Assembly: GCF_003788585.1 (NCBI RefSeq) | Contig: NZ_AYKG01000045.1 | Location: 1-64,000, forward strand | Length of the DNA stretch: 64,000 nt | Source: Salinisphaera japonica YTM-1 | Lineage (GTDB): Bacteria > Pseudomonadota > Gammaproteobacteria > Nevskiales > Salinisphaeraceae | Direction of reading: 5' to 3' | In this document: positions 26,665-35,004 of the stretch, piece by piece | Layout: each line of letters starts with the position of its first letter | How positions within the stretch are numbered: position 1 is the stretch's first letter | Program-made: the position numbers and the translations under genes | Notes under the pieces: model-generated | What the model was told of the DNA's origin: nothing | The model's database searches: none | The model's input: the letters and a program-made list of their open reading frames with translations, nothing else

Positions 26665-27188
26665 GATGTGGCCGCAGTCTCGCGAGAACGGTAAGAGTCA
26701 AGTAGGCCTTGGAATTCGTCAAAAATATAGCGATCTGGAATCACGAGACCGTCTGGCACACGGTAATTGTATTCCTGTACGACACGCTGCCAGGGTGTGC
26801 CCGGCTTGTGCGTCATTTCAGATAGAGCTAGACCAGAAAGATGCCCATATCTCGTCCAGATCCAATCAATGAGCGACTCAATTAATCGGTCGTCTTGGTC
26901 GACAACACTAATTTCCTCGAACGGACTGCCCGACTTCGGGGCCTTAATTTTCTGGTGCCCGAAAACTTTGAATATATGATAGAGGGACTGGAAGACGGGT
27001 CCGTAAGCCCAAACTTGTGGACCTTCCAAGCATAAAGGCTGTTGGTCCTGGTTTTTTCCAACAAGCCACCATCCATAAGAGCAATAAACGAGCTTTTGCA
27101 GCTTCATATGCTCTATACCGTCTGACTCGTGCGAAAATTTTTGAATAAAAGTATTCGCGATCGCTAACGGAGTATAAGGAACTGGCAC
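26661..27188 (-). CDS. Panacea-domain (DUF4065, SocA-like) protein, probable antitoxin
   Basis: A 175-residue protein of the Panacea/GepA/SocA family. The diagnostic segment runs from KLQKLVYCSYGWWLVG to WAYGPVFQSLYHIFKVFG, about residues 29-75. Panacea domains neutralise many unrelated toxins. The GTG start has a strong AGGAGG site five bases upstream. The downstream overlapping gene encodes a two-helix membrane protein, giving the antitoxin-first order typical of such pairs. GC is clearly lower than in the core region. Confidence 0.75.
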   Translation of the reverse strand: MPVPYTPLAIANTFIQKFSHESDGIEHMKLQKLVYCSYGWWLVGKNQDQQPLCLEGPQVWAYGPVFQSLYHIFKVFGHQKIKAPKSGSPFEEISVVDQDDRLIESLIDWIWTRYGHLSGLALSEMTHKPGTPWQRVVQEYNYRVPDGLVIPDRYIFDEFQGLLDSYRSRETAATS

Positions 27189-27343
27189 ATACCCTCCTGA
27201 GTGACAGCTCTATGTGGGAATAAAAGACACTGCTCTATAGAAATCAACTATTGAGTTAGTGCTTGCTTCTGGTTTAGTTAATTGTTGTCAGGTTAGCAGG
27301 TTACAACTTCGCCGTCGCATGTTGGTGACACGATCACGACGGT

Positions 27344-27775
27344 TCAACGACACCAGCTCTTGCGTGTCCCACCATCGTAAGGCCGAGCAAGGCCCGCCCC
27401 GATCAGCATCTGGCCCAGATCGCGGCCATCCACAACGACGTTGGAATCGATCCTGAAATACTTATCACGGCCCAGATGCTCCAGGCGTATCGATTGAGCG
27501 CCGCGCAGCTTGGCGACCGTGAACTGTTTCGCCTGGCGTGCCTTGTCCTTCTCGGCCTGGCACTGGCCGCGCATCTCGGGCGTGTTGGCGCCGCGGACTC
27601 TTATAGGTATGCGCTCACCGATGATCGGCGGCTAACCGGCAATGTCTGCCCGGAACGTATCGCCGTCGTAAATACTGGTGACACGTTCGACGGTGGCCGA
27701 GCCGTAGTCTGTGGCTTGGGCGACGGGGCACAAAAGAGCCACCAAGATCGCTGAGATGCTCGCCGTTTTTTGCAT
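27344..27775 (-). pseudogene. Secreted SNase-like (thermonuclease) gene broken by one stop codon
   Basis: Read from ATG 27775, the frame gives a signal peptide (about residues 2-22, ending CPVAQA), then the SNase core VTSIYDGDTFRADIAG, an in-frame TAG at 27632-27634, and then PPIIGERIPIRVRGANTPEMRGQCQ on to the C-terminus with GAGLARPYDGG. Without the stop it would be about 143 residues, normal for a staphylococcal-nuclease-like protein. The stop falls where relatives usually have Trp, so a single TGG-to-TAG change explains it. The downstream part alone could not be an active nuclease. Confidence 0.8.
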
Positions 27776-27794
27776 CAGAAAGTTTTCTCCGGGT

Positions 27795-28436
27795 CTATGT
27801 GATCAGATGCAGAAGCCAACCGCTCGCCCCGACAGTTACAACGAGTTCGGCAATCTTTCTGAAAGATTCAGAGGACTTCCTTGGCTGCATTTCTCCATCT
27901 TTAACGGTTACGCAAACGTAACGTAAGGCAAAAACTAAAAGCCGGTCCTTAAAAGTTGGTCGAAAATCGAGGCTTGTGCAGATCATATAAGACACGAAAC
28001 ACTTAAAATGAAGTCGAAGTCTCAAATCATGTATTTTCGACGCTTTCGAAAATAGACCTAAAATAATAAAATCTTCTATCGGTCGCGTATTTTCAGAAGT
28101 TGCAGGATAAAGAAAACAAATTACAGCTCCATTATCGCCTCTTGCGTAATGCAAAGTCCCTCCGTTTTCAACCAGCAAACGTCTTGATGGCTTACCGACG
28201 CGATGATCGAAGGTGACGATCTCATCAAAAGGCTTTTGACCAAAATTGGCGCTGCAAGTTTTCGTTTCGGGTGAGTTCTTGATCCTGTCCACAACCCCAA
28301 AAGGCTTAATGAAAAAATTATAATGACTGCTTAAATCAGAAAAGATGCCATATCTCTTAGATAAAAGCTCAACACGCTCTTTGAAATGCCCCCTAAACTT
28401 GTAAAACTCTTCGTATTTATCTAATCGACTGGTCAT
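27795..28436 (-). CDS. Hypothetical protein, low GC
   Basis: A 213-residue protein I do not recognise. It is basic and rich in Phe and Lys, with a possible hydrophobic C-terminal helix (VVTVGASGWLLHLIT). Its base composition is markedly more AT-rich than the surroundings. Its ATG overlaps the stop of the upstream SRAP gene by four bases (ATGA), so it is probably co-translated with it. No domain is evident. Confidence 0.5.
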   Translation of the reverse strand: MTSRLDKYEEFYKFRGHFKERVELLSKRYGIFSDLSSHYNFFIKPFGVVDRIKNSPETKTCSANFGQKPFDEIVTFDHRVGKPSRRLLVENGGTLHYARGDNGAVICFLYPATSENTRPIEDFIILGLFSKASKIHDLRLRLHFKCFVSYMICTSLDFRPTFKDRLLVFALRYVCVTVKDGEMQPRKSSESFRKIAELVVTVGASGWLLHLIT

Positions 28437-29101
28437 GCTGTAAGTACGCCTTTATCATTCTTACTTGATTTCCCCGCCCGCTTGGCAATCGGCCAGCTTT
28501 CATAGTTGGTATGCTGGCCATCGGTCAGTATATCGTCCAAATGCTCGCCGTCGGGATCGATCCAGGCCCGCGCCGCCTTGGCCGTCAGGACCTGGGGCTG
28601 GCGATTATGGATATGGGCAATATCCGGGTTCGGCTGGCCGGTCAGGATGGCGAAGGTCACGTGACCGGCCGCGGCGTGGTCCTCGGGCAGCTTGGCCGCC
28701 TTCGACCAAATGCCCGCAAGAAAGAACGGATGCCCGCCCGCCGGCCGGATGGCATACGGTTGCTTGCCACCCTCGCCTCGCTGCCATTCGATCCAGTAGT
28801 CGAGAGCGATCAGACAGCGCTGGCGAGCAAACGCCCGGGCGAACAGTTTCTTGTCGGCGGCCGTCTCCGATCGCGCATTGATCGGTGACAGCTTATCGTC
28901 GCTCGCCCAATTCGGAATGAACCCCCACCACGCCGGCCCGATGGTGGTCTCGCCGGTGTCCGGGCGCACCAGGCCCACGGCCTGGAACGTGCCGGGTGGC
29001 CGGTTGTAGCCGGGCGTATCGTCGAGCTTGGGTGAAACCATCGCATCGATGACCTTGGCGAAGGCCTCGGCCGCGCTGGTTCTGCCGTATCTTCCACACA
29101 T
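28433..29101 (-). CDS. SOS-response-associated peptidase (SRAP/HMCES/YedK family)
   Basis: A 222-residue SRAP protein. It keeps the invariant Cys2 (MCGRYGR), which forms a thiazolidine crosslink with abasic sites in single-stranded DNA. Also present are the INARSET segment with its Asn and the C-terminal HNRQPQVL His. Family members shield abasic sites at stalled forks. Such genes are common on phages and islands; this one has the high GC of the core genome but sits in the accessory region. Confidence 0.93.
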   Translation of the reverse strand: MCGRYGRTSAAEAFAKVIDAMVSPKLDDTPGYNRPPGTFQAVGLVRPDTGETTIGPAWWGFIPNWASDDKLSPINARSETAADKKLFARAFARQRCLIALDYWIEWQRGEGGKQPYAIRPAGGHPFFLAGIWSKAAKLPEDHAAAGHVTFAILTGQPNPDIAHIHNRQPQVLTAKAARAWIDPDGEHLDDILTDGQHTNYESWPIAKRAGKSSKNDKGVLTA

Positions 29102-29364
29102 GTCGACAATTATCTGAAAGCCGGGTTGTTTTGACGGCTACACCATCACTCCCCATTTACGATAGGAGTCGAATGTAAAAATTAGGAGTTCGCTGAGAGT
29201 ACTTAGAGGTGCTGATAGCTGCTTTCTTTTCTCACTGTCGGCACCTCACAACCCTGAATCGCTCTACTTGACGAGCCTCGCTAACTAAATCGAGGTCGGC
29301 ACGCGATACGTCTGGCTGGCAACCCCTGACGCTGGAAATTAGCTTGCATATTATTATCAAGAAA

Positions 29365-29436
29365 TGGACTTGCGCGGGTCCATTAGACACTTCTGGCCTG
29401 CGATTGGATTTGCCCGGGTCCGCTATTAGAACTTCT
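29365..29436. repeat. Two tandem IS-terminus-like repeats (left copy)
   Basis: Two ~34-base units lie head to tail: 29365-29398, starting TGGACTT and ending ACACTTCTGGCC, and a diverged unit at 29405-29436. The pair matches, in inverted orientation, the pair at 52397-52470. The rest of the 418-base gap between the SRAP gene and the oxygenase (29102-29519) shows nothing else recognisable. Confidence 0.7.
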
Positions 29437-29519
29437 TAATCATACTTCAGAAATTGTCGATGGACCGAGTTGAAATTAGGTGAGTAACTGACTGCGTCCG
29501 TTTCATCAGACACACAGTC

Positions 29520-30332
29520 ATGCGTAACTACCCAGCTAGCCCCGATGTTCAACTCCCGCGCAAAGACATTCTAGGTTACGAATCGGCCTGGAACATCTCT
29601 CCATTCGGGCTCGCTCAATTCGAGCACAACTATGATCCGGATCTTCTACTGAAGATTGAGAAGAAGGCTCTGGCTCTCAAGGAAACGCACGCAATTCATA
29701 AGCATCTCGACCTGACGTTTATCACAGGCGCCGATCGCTTCATTCCTGAAATCGGCGAATTGATACGCGACAGCGATCGGCTTCGATATCTAAGCGAGGT
29801 GATCGGAACCCCCGTCGAGCCTTACCCGTTCTCTGTAGTGAGTTCGACGGTCACCTTCATGGGCCCCACTGATGGCTCGGTCTCGTGGCACGGCGATGGC
29901 GTGCCCGTGACGGAATTGATCCCCCTATCTCTCAGTGATGATCTGCAAGGTGGTCACCTGCAAGTCTATCGCGGTAACCCCGACGAAGGCCGTGCCTTTC
30001 TGAACTCAGGTGCGACGCTCGATCCCGAAAAAATCGAACCTTTCCAACATAGACTCGGATATAGCACCGTGGGTCAGTTCCTCGGCGTACTTCATCGTAC
30101 GGCACCTATAACCCAGGGGACGCGTACCACACTCGTACTGAATTTGCGGTCGAGAGTGATGCCGTGGGTGGATGACAACCGGCTTTTCTATCTCGCTGCC
30201 GACAACGACCACGATCAGTCGAACTGGGTCGATGAAATTCGAGCCGATGTTTACGACAACCAATTGCCGGCATATCGCGCATTCGAAGAAAGAAGCACGA
30301 AGCGCGAAAAAGACTTGGCACACGGCTCGTGA
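29520..30332 (+). CDS. Fe(II)/2-oxoglutarate-dependent oxygenase
   Basis: A 270-residue non-heme iron oxygenase. The facial triad looks complete: His124 and Asp126 in VSWHGDGVPV and His192 in GVLHRTAP, with Arg202 in GTRTTLVLNL as the likely 2-oxoglutarate anchor. The HxD form points to a hydroxylase, not a halogenase. The overall pattern recalls the free-amino-acid hydroxylase/halogenase family of BesD. It overlaps an EamA exporter and is followed by a methyltransferase. A free amino acid substrate is an inference. Confidence 0.7.
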   Translation: MRNYPASPDVQLPRKDILGYESAWNISPFGLAQFEHNYDPDLLLKIEKKALALKETHAIHKHLDLTFITGADRFIPEIGELIRDSDRLRYLSEVIGTPVEPYPFSVVSSTVTFMGPTDGSVSWHGDGVPVTELIPLSLSDDLQGGHLQVYRGNPDEGRAFLNSGATLDPEKIEPFQHRLGYSTVGQFLGVLHRTAPITQGTRTTLVLNLRSRVMPWVDDNRLFYLAADNDHDQSNWVDEIRADVYDNQLPAYRAFEERSTKREKDLAHGS

Positions 30333-31216
30333 AGTCCCATTTTTTAAATGGTGCTGGTCTTGCTCTGTGCGCGATCGCGTTCTGGTCGACCAACGCCACG
30401 GTCGCCCACTGGCTTCTTGAAACGAATCAGCTCTCGAACGTGCAGTTGCTCCAGTTCATCGGTGCGATGCTGGTGTTCTTTTTCTTGAAAAGAAAAGGCC
30501 CAACGCCAGCCGCGGGAGTTCGGCTTCGAGGCGCTGTGACTGGAGTCCTGGGTTTGGTTGGCACGATGGTCTTCCAGTACATCGCGTTCGCGACCGCGCC
30601 TGTGATTCAGGCGAACATCATTGCTTATAGCTGGCCTCTGTTACTGGCCATCAGCCATGTTTTGCTCGGACAATCTTCCAGCTCGTTCTTTCTTCTGACC
30701 AGCGCAGTACTTGGGTTTGTGGGGGTGAGCATGGTCTCGGGTATTGCGTCTGCTTCAGCCGTATTCAGTCCAATCGGTTATTCCGCGGCAGCAATTTCCG
30801 CGATCTGCATGGCGAGCTATTCATACTTGGTGGGCTCTATCGAGGCAGAGCCAAGAGACGTACTTCTGCCAGCTGCAACGATCGGAGTCCTGGGTTGCCT
30901 GATCTGGGTGGCGAAAACCGGCTTCGACTATCGTTCCGCAACGGAGCTGATGGCTGGACTTTACTTGGGTGCGGGCCCGATGGGGCTCGGTTACCTCCTC
31001 TGGTCTCTGGCGATGATCCGTGATTCGAGCGGGCATATCGCAGTTCTTGGCTACCTCACGCCAGTCACCTCGTCATTGTTGCTATGGGTGACCGGCTCAC
31101 ACCTCAGTGCGATCGCCCTCGTAGGGGCGATGCTCGTGATAACGAGTTGTGCCGCGATCGGCTGGCAACAGACGGTCGGATCTAAATCGGAAAGTAGCGA
31201 AAGTATTTCAAACTAA
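30329..31216 (+). CDS. EamA/DMT-family transporter
   Basis: A 295-residue protein with about ten hydrophobic helices in the two-EamA-repeat layout, for example AIAFWSTNATVAHWLL, VFQYIAFATAPVIQANIIAY and GPMGLGYLLWSLAMIRD. Members often export amino acids or metabolites. The GTG start overlaps the oxygenase stop by four bases, suggesting that it exports the hydroxylated product. Confidence 0.85.
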   Translation: MKSHFLNGAGLALCAIAFWSTNATVAHWLLETNQLSNVQLLQFIGAMLVFFFLKRKGPTPAAGVRLRGAVTGVLGLVGTMVFQYIAFATAPVIQANIIAYSWPLLLAISHVLLGQSSSSFFLLTSAVLGFVGVSMVSGIASASAVFSPIGYSAAAISAICMASYSYLVGSIEAEPRDVLLPAATIGVLGCLIWVAKTGFDYRSATELMAGLYLGAGPMGLGYLLWSLAMIRDSSGHIAVLGYLTPVTSSLLLWVTGSHLSAIALVGAMLVITSCAAIGWQQTVGSKSESSESISN

Positions 31217-31228
31217 AAGGCAACCTTT

Positions 31229-31984
31229 ATGCTTGATTACAATGGTATTTGTCGAGACATGGAAATCCAGCCTCAAATTAGTGCGAATTCTCGGGCTTGC
31301 CAGAGTGCTGAAGGATTTTCGGCTATCGTGGATGGGACGCGCACAAACTTTAAGATGCACGATTACCCATCGATGTATCGCGTGCCAGGGCTGTACGACG
31401 CGATGATGTTCGGAATGCTGGGCTGCCGTACGCCAGCGCTTCTCGCAAAAGTGGTCGAAGTTTGTCTTGAGGCATCAGCGTTCAACGGTTCTATCCGTAT
31501 GCTCGAGATCGGCGCCGGGAGCGGCGCGTTCGCCGAGCAGATTCGTCGACGCAACTTCATAGTCGAGCGCCTTGTAGGCCTTGATATACACGAGGAAGCT
31601 CGAAGCGCAGCTGAGCGCGATAGACCCGGCGTCTATGACGACTACCTAATATGCGACCTAACAAGACTTGACCGACACGTAGCAGAGCGAATCAAAGACT
31701 TATCACCGAACTGTGTGGCGGTTGCATCAGCAACTGGTTGGGGCAACCATATCCCCGTTGCCGGCTTTCAAGCCGCCTTCGATCACTTGTCCGATCAGGG
31801 CTGGTTCGTCTTTCACGTCAAACCTAACGATCCAGATCCGGAATGCATCGCGCTGAACGAGTGGATAACCCAACTCATCGCTTCCGGAAGCATACTGAAT
31901 CCCACACGAGGCCGCATCTTTCACCGGGAGAACGTCGATGGGAATCCAATCTTCTACGACTATATCGTAGGTCAAAAAGCTTAA
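31229..31984 (+). CDS. Class I SAM-dependent methyltransferase
   Basis: A 251-residue protein with the SAM-binding motif I MLEIGAGSGAFAEQI (about residues 91-105) and a downstream acidic loop (GLDIHEEAR). The N-terminal ~85 residues precede the Rossmann core and may form a lid. An AAAGG site precedes the ATG. It lies 12 bases after the exporter, in one operon with it and the oxygenase. The substrate is unknown. Confidence 0.75.
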   Translation: MLDYNGICRDMEIQPQISANSRACQSAEGFSAIVDGTRTNFKMHDYPSMYRVPGLYDAMMFGMLGCRTPALLAKVVEVCLEASAFNGSIRMLEIGAGSGAFAEQIRRRNFIVERLVGLDIHEEARSAAERDRPGVYDDYLICDLTRLDRHVAERIKDLSPNCVAVASATGWGNHIPVAGFQAAFDHLSDQGWFVFHVKPNDPDPECIALNEWITQLIASGSILNPTRGRIFHRENVDGNPIFYDYIVGQKA

Positions 31985-32129
31985 ACGTTCCGTCGAATCT
32001 CTTTCCCATCGTCTAGTTTTGAACTACCAACGATTCTCAGTTAACGGAACTGATTGCTTTTTTGTAGAGGACAGGAGTAATTCGTGATAAGGCTCTAAAG
32101 TGTCGTCGTGACCGATTGGGAGTCTTATC

Positions 32130-33341
32130 CTAAATTGCTGCACCTGCGAGCTTTGGAAACAGATACTCTATATACTTTGCGGGAAAGCCGGGTCTTACGC
32201 TGCCGCGTGCTCCTTCGGTTTCGAGCAAGCCCTCATTGATCAGCTGACGGATCACATCTCTCGCCCGACGTTCTTGGTAGCCAGTGTGCCGGCCGGCCTC
32301 GCTCCGTGACAGCTCGCCCTCGACATAGATCGTCTTTAGAACGTTTTCAGCTCGTGGATCTAATATAGCGACATCGTCCAATCCGCCGTCGCAGGCTTGC
32401 CTCACGAGGATCTCGACACGCCTCTTGTACGTCTCGAACGACAATAACTTACCCATATAGGTGGACTGATCCAGGCACTGGTCTAGGAAGAAGTTGCAGA
32501 AGTTGAAAAGGCCATTATCGCTGCGGGGTCCGCGAGACGCGTATGAATTTTCGCGAGCCATGTCGCCCTCGCGCAATGCGCTGTAGTACAGGTTACGATG
32601 TCGCGCTAAACCGCGAGACAGGCTCCAGTGCAAAGGTTCGCCGAGGACACGCTCGAGGTAGAGTTCGGTAAACAGCCGTGTGACCCGGCCGTTCCCGTCG
32701 AGAAAGGGATGAACATGAGCGAGCCTGTGGTGGCTTGCGGCCGCGGCGATTAGACCCATTTCGCCGCGTAGACATGGTTGGTTCAGTCGGTAGTGACTGT
32801 CGAAGCACCTCATCGTGCTCTCGAGCTCGCGATGATCTATCGCCACATGTTTGCCAACTTGAACGTCTTTTGTTCGCCATTGTCCAGGAATGATGGGTTC
32901 AGAAAACGTGCCATCAGGAGCATGCGCCCGGAGTTCAAGATCTGGCAGGTCACTGAAAATGACTCGGTGGATGGATCGTATAAAGTCCGGATCTGTTATG
33001 TGGGGTATATCCGCACCTTCTACCTCTCTGTAGTCCGCTAGTTTGTTGCGGGCTTCACGTAAGGCAAGAGTGATACGGACATCGGGGTCAATCTCGTTCA
33101 GGCCGCTTTGCACAGCGCGTTCGATGTTTATGGGGTGCGTACCCTGACCTTCGATCTGGTTTGAGTAGTACGCATTCACCCCGCTGAGCATCCGCGACAC
33201 CGCAGCTCGGGTTTGGGGAGCCGCAATTCCATTCAGCTCGCTTGACAGTTGCGTGAGACGAAAAGCTTTGGCGTGCAGCTCGCCCTCTGGGTCCGATGGG
33301 AAGAACGGCGCCATTCCGTACGACAGATCCACGAGTCGCAA
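32130..33341 (-). CDS. Fic-family protein with C-terminal winged helix
   Basis: A 403-residue Fic protein. The catalytic loop HPFLDGNGRVTR is intact, so AMP transfer (or a related nucleotidyl transfer) to target proteins is likely. An inhibitory-helix motif of the (S/T)xxxE(G/N) type, SNQIEG, lies near residue 60 before the Fic core, as in class II enzymes. The C-terminal ~70 residues form a winged-helix-like domain (LSRSEAGRHTGYQERRARDVIRQLI). The frame opens with a TTG; ATG at 33314 is an alternative start. Tandem 12-bp repeats lie just upstream. Confidence 0.85.
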   Translation of the reverse strand: MRLVDLSYGMAPFFPSDPEGELHAKAFRLTQLSSELNGIAAPQTRAAVSRMLSGVNAYYSNQIEGQGTHPINIERAVQSGLNEIDPDVRITLALREARNKLADYREVEGADIPHITDPDFIRSIHRVIFSDLPDLELRAHAPDGTFSEPIIPGQWRTKDVQVGKHVAIDHRELESTMRCFDSHYRLNQPCLRGEMGLIAAAASHHRLAHVHPFLDGNGRVTRLFTELYLERVLGEPLHWSLSRGLARHRNLYYSALREGDMARENSYASRGPRSDNGLFNFCNFFLDQCLDQSTYMGKLLSFETYKRRVEILVRQACDGGLDDVAILDPRAENVLKTIYVEGELSRSEAGRHTGYQERRARDVIRQLINEGLLETEGARGSVRPGFPAKYIEYLFPKLAGAAI

Positions 33342-33367
33342 TCTAGCGGGCAGCTTGTACAGCTATT

Positions 33368-33511
33368 GTGCCGGTCCGAATGCCGGTTGTAAATCTTGTG
33401 TCTATGATCGTTATAGGCCGCCGTTACAAGCAAACACCATATGCCTTTATCAAGTTGTCGGCTCTAAACGCGCATTTCGTGCCGGTTCATATGCCGGTTT
33501 ATTTGCCGGTT
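33368..33511. repeat. Two blocks of 12-bp tandem repeats upstream of fic
   Basis: TGCCGGT occurs at 33369, 33381, 33480, 33492 and 33504: a block of two and a block of three, each at an exact 12-base period (consensus RTGCCGGTTYAT). The blocks lie between fic (starting at 33341 or 33314) and the gene ending at 33526, so they are a possible iteron-like operator for fic. Confidence 0.75.
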
Positions 33512-33525
33512 TCGATGACAGGGCA

Positions 33526-33975
33526 TTACTCGGCACGGTCCAACGCCTCTCTATACTGCTCGAGATCCTGGTCGCATACCTCGCTGCCGTTTTTGAACGT
33601 TACATCTTCCAGATCGTCGCTCTCGAAGAGATACCGTCTATCTTCAGGGTCTTCCAAGTCATAGCCCAGCCGCTCCAAGTCTTTCGGCATCAACATACGC
33701 CATAGCCGAAATCCCTGCTCATTAACGTGGCCAACTTCATGCAGGTATAGTTCACCTCTGTCCTCGGCGTCGCGTGCTTCAGCTTCTGGATAGAGTGTGT
33801 CCGTTGCAGGCACTACAGCGACACTGGTCGATGCGAGGTCATCCGAGCGTTTGACATATGTTTGAATCGCTTGAGCCAGTGGCATTTTGTCGTTGTATTG
33901 CTGCAGTTCATCCCGTAGTTCGCCAACTGTCGTAAGAGGCTCGCTCGGATTTCTGTTTCCTGATGTTGCGTCCAT
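33526..33975 (-). CDS. Hypothetical acidic protein
   Basis: A 149-residue, strongly acidic protein. It starts at ATG 33975 behind a strong GAGGAG site. It contains a TVGELRDELQQYNDKMPL segment near the N-terminus and many Asp/Glu later. No family is recognised. It precedes fic on the same strand, so a partner or antitoxin-like role for Fic is possible but unsupported. The following 276 bases (33976-34251) show no feature. Confidence 0.55.
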   Translation of the reverse strand: MDATSGNRNPSEPLTTVGELRDELQQYNDKMPLAQAIQTYVKRSDDLASTSVAVVPATDTLYPEAEARDAEDRGELYLHEVGHVNEQGFRLWRMLMPKDLERLGYDLEDPEDRRYLFESDDLEDVTFKNGSEVCDQDLEQYREALDRAE

Positions 33976-34251
33976 GGTTCTCCTCGCGTCTATTTAAGTT
34001 GAAGGCGTTGTCTGATGTTTGCGCCGCAGCGTCTTTGTCCGACCGAACAATTAGCCGCCTCTACGGCGTCCTTCTCGCCGGATACCGTTGGCGATGTCTC
34101 TTTAAGCTCTGAATGAAGACCGATGACAGAGCGGTATCCAGCTTCATATTCCAATATAGAGCATCGGGCTCTAAGCTAGAGCGGCTTTTCGCACCACCCT
34201 TCGTCCGGCCGATGCCTGGTCGATACGACGGTATTGCATAAGCGAGGGTGG

Positions 34252-35004
34252 TTACAGTCGATGCGAAATCTGGCGCCACAGAGGGACCAGATCGTCATAG
34301 GCAGGAAAATGTCCGCCGCTGACAACGACATGGTCAGTACGTCCGGTCGTCATTTCACGCCAGCGCTCGTGTTCGCTCGTCGCCTGGTCATCACGAGCGC
34401 TGATCGATATGATCGGCGAACTGATCTGCAGCTCGGTGCATGAGAACGACAACCCATCGGCAACCGTGATATCAGCAAGAAAGGCGTCGACCACGATGTT
34501 GAGCATCCGCCTATCTCTCAGAATCGGGGCTGGTATCGCGTTCAAACGAACCAAGTAGGACAACGCCCACTCATGTCTACTTGATTGAAGGCTGTCTTTG
34601 TCGAACTCTGTTTCCCCGAGCAGATTCTCGCGAAGGTGGAGAGGCGTATTACAAGCAAGAACGAGTAGTTCTGCTTCCAGGCTCGACAACTGAGCCCGAC
34701 GCAGTGCCGCGGATTGGACGGCCCAGGCGACGTAACAGCCGAAACTATGGCCGACATAGATCAGTCGCCTGGGACCTGCATCGGCAAAGTGCTCGATATA
34801 CCAGGCGAAGTCGTCCACGACGTCATCAATCGAGTGCAAGAGTGGCTCGTGCATACGACGGCCTCGCCCCGGCAATTCGTAGTTGATGACAGACACGTCA
34901 AGTACGTCTTCTGCTGACCTCGAAAACGGCCCGCAGCTGCTCGCCGTTCCGCCAGCCGGCGGAAAGAATACAACAAGGGGTTCACTCGGTGTGCTTAGCG
35001 TCAT
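34252..35004 (-). CDS. Type II thioesterase (alpha/beta hydrolase)
   Basis: A 250-residue type II thioesterase of the kind found beside nonribosomal peptide synthetases. The nucleophile elbow is YVGHSFGCYVAWAV, an acidic residue follows in the C-terminal half (SARDDQAT), and the catalytic His is in VVSGGHFPAYDD. These enzymes release acyl or aminoacyl groups from carrier proteins. No synthetase termination domain exists in the cluster, so this protein probably frees the halogenated aminoacyl group from the carrier. It overlaps the upstream editing protein by 23 bases. Confidence 0.85.
   Translation of the reverse strand: MTLSTPSEPLVVFFPPAGGTASSCGPFSRSAEDVLDVSVINYELPGRGRRMHEPLLHSIDDVVDDFAWYIEHFADAGPRRLIYVGHSFGCYVAWAVQSAALRRAQLSSLEAELLVLACNTPLHLRENLLGETEFDKDSLQSSRHEWALSYLVRLNAIPAPILRDRRMLNIVVDAFLADITVADGLSFSCTELQISSPIISISARDDQATSEHERWREMTTGRTDHVVVSGGHFPAYDDLVPLWRQISHRL

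Noticed and set aside
29520-30332. Idea that the first oxygenase is also a halogenase
   Set aside because: Its motif is His-Gly-Asp, so the iron-binding carboxylate is present.
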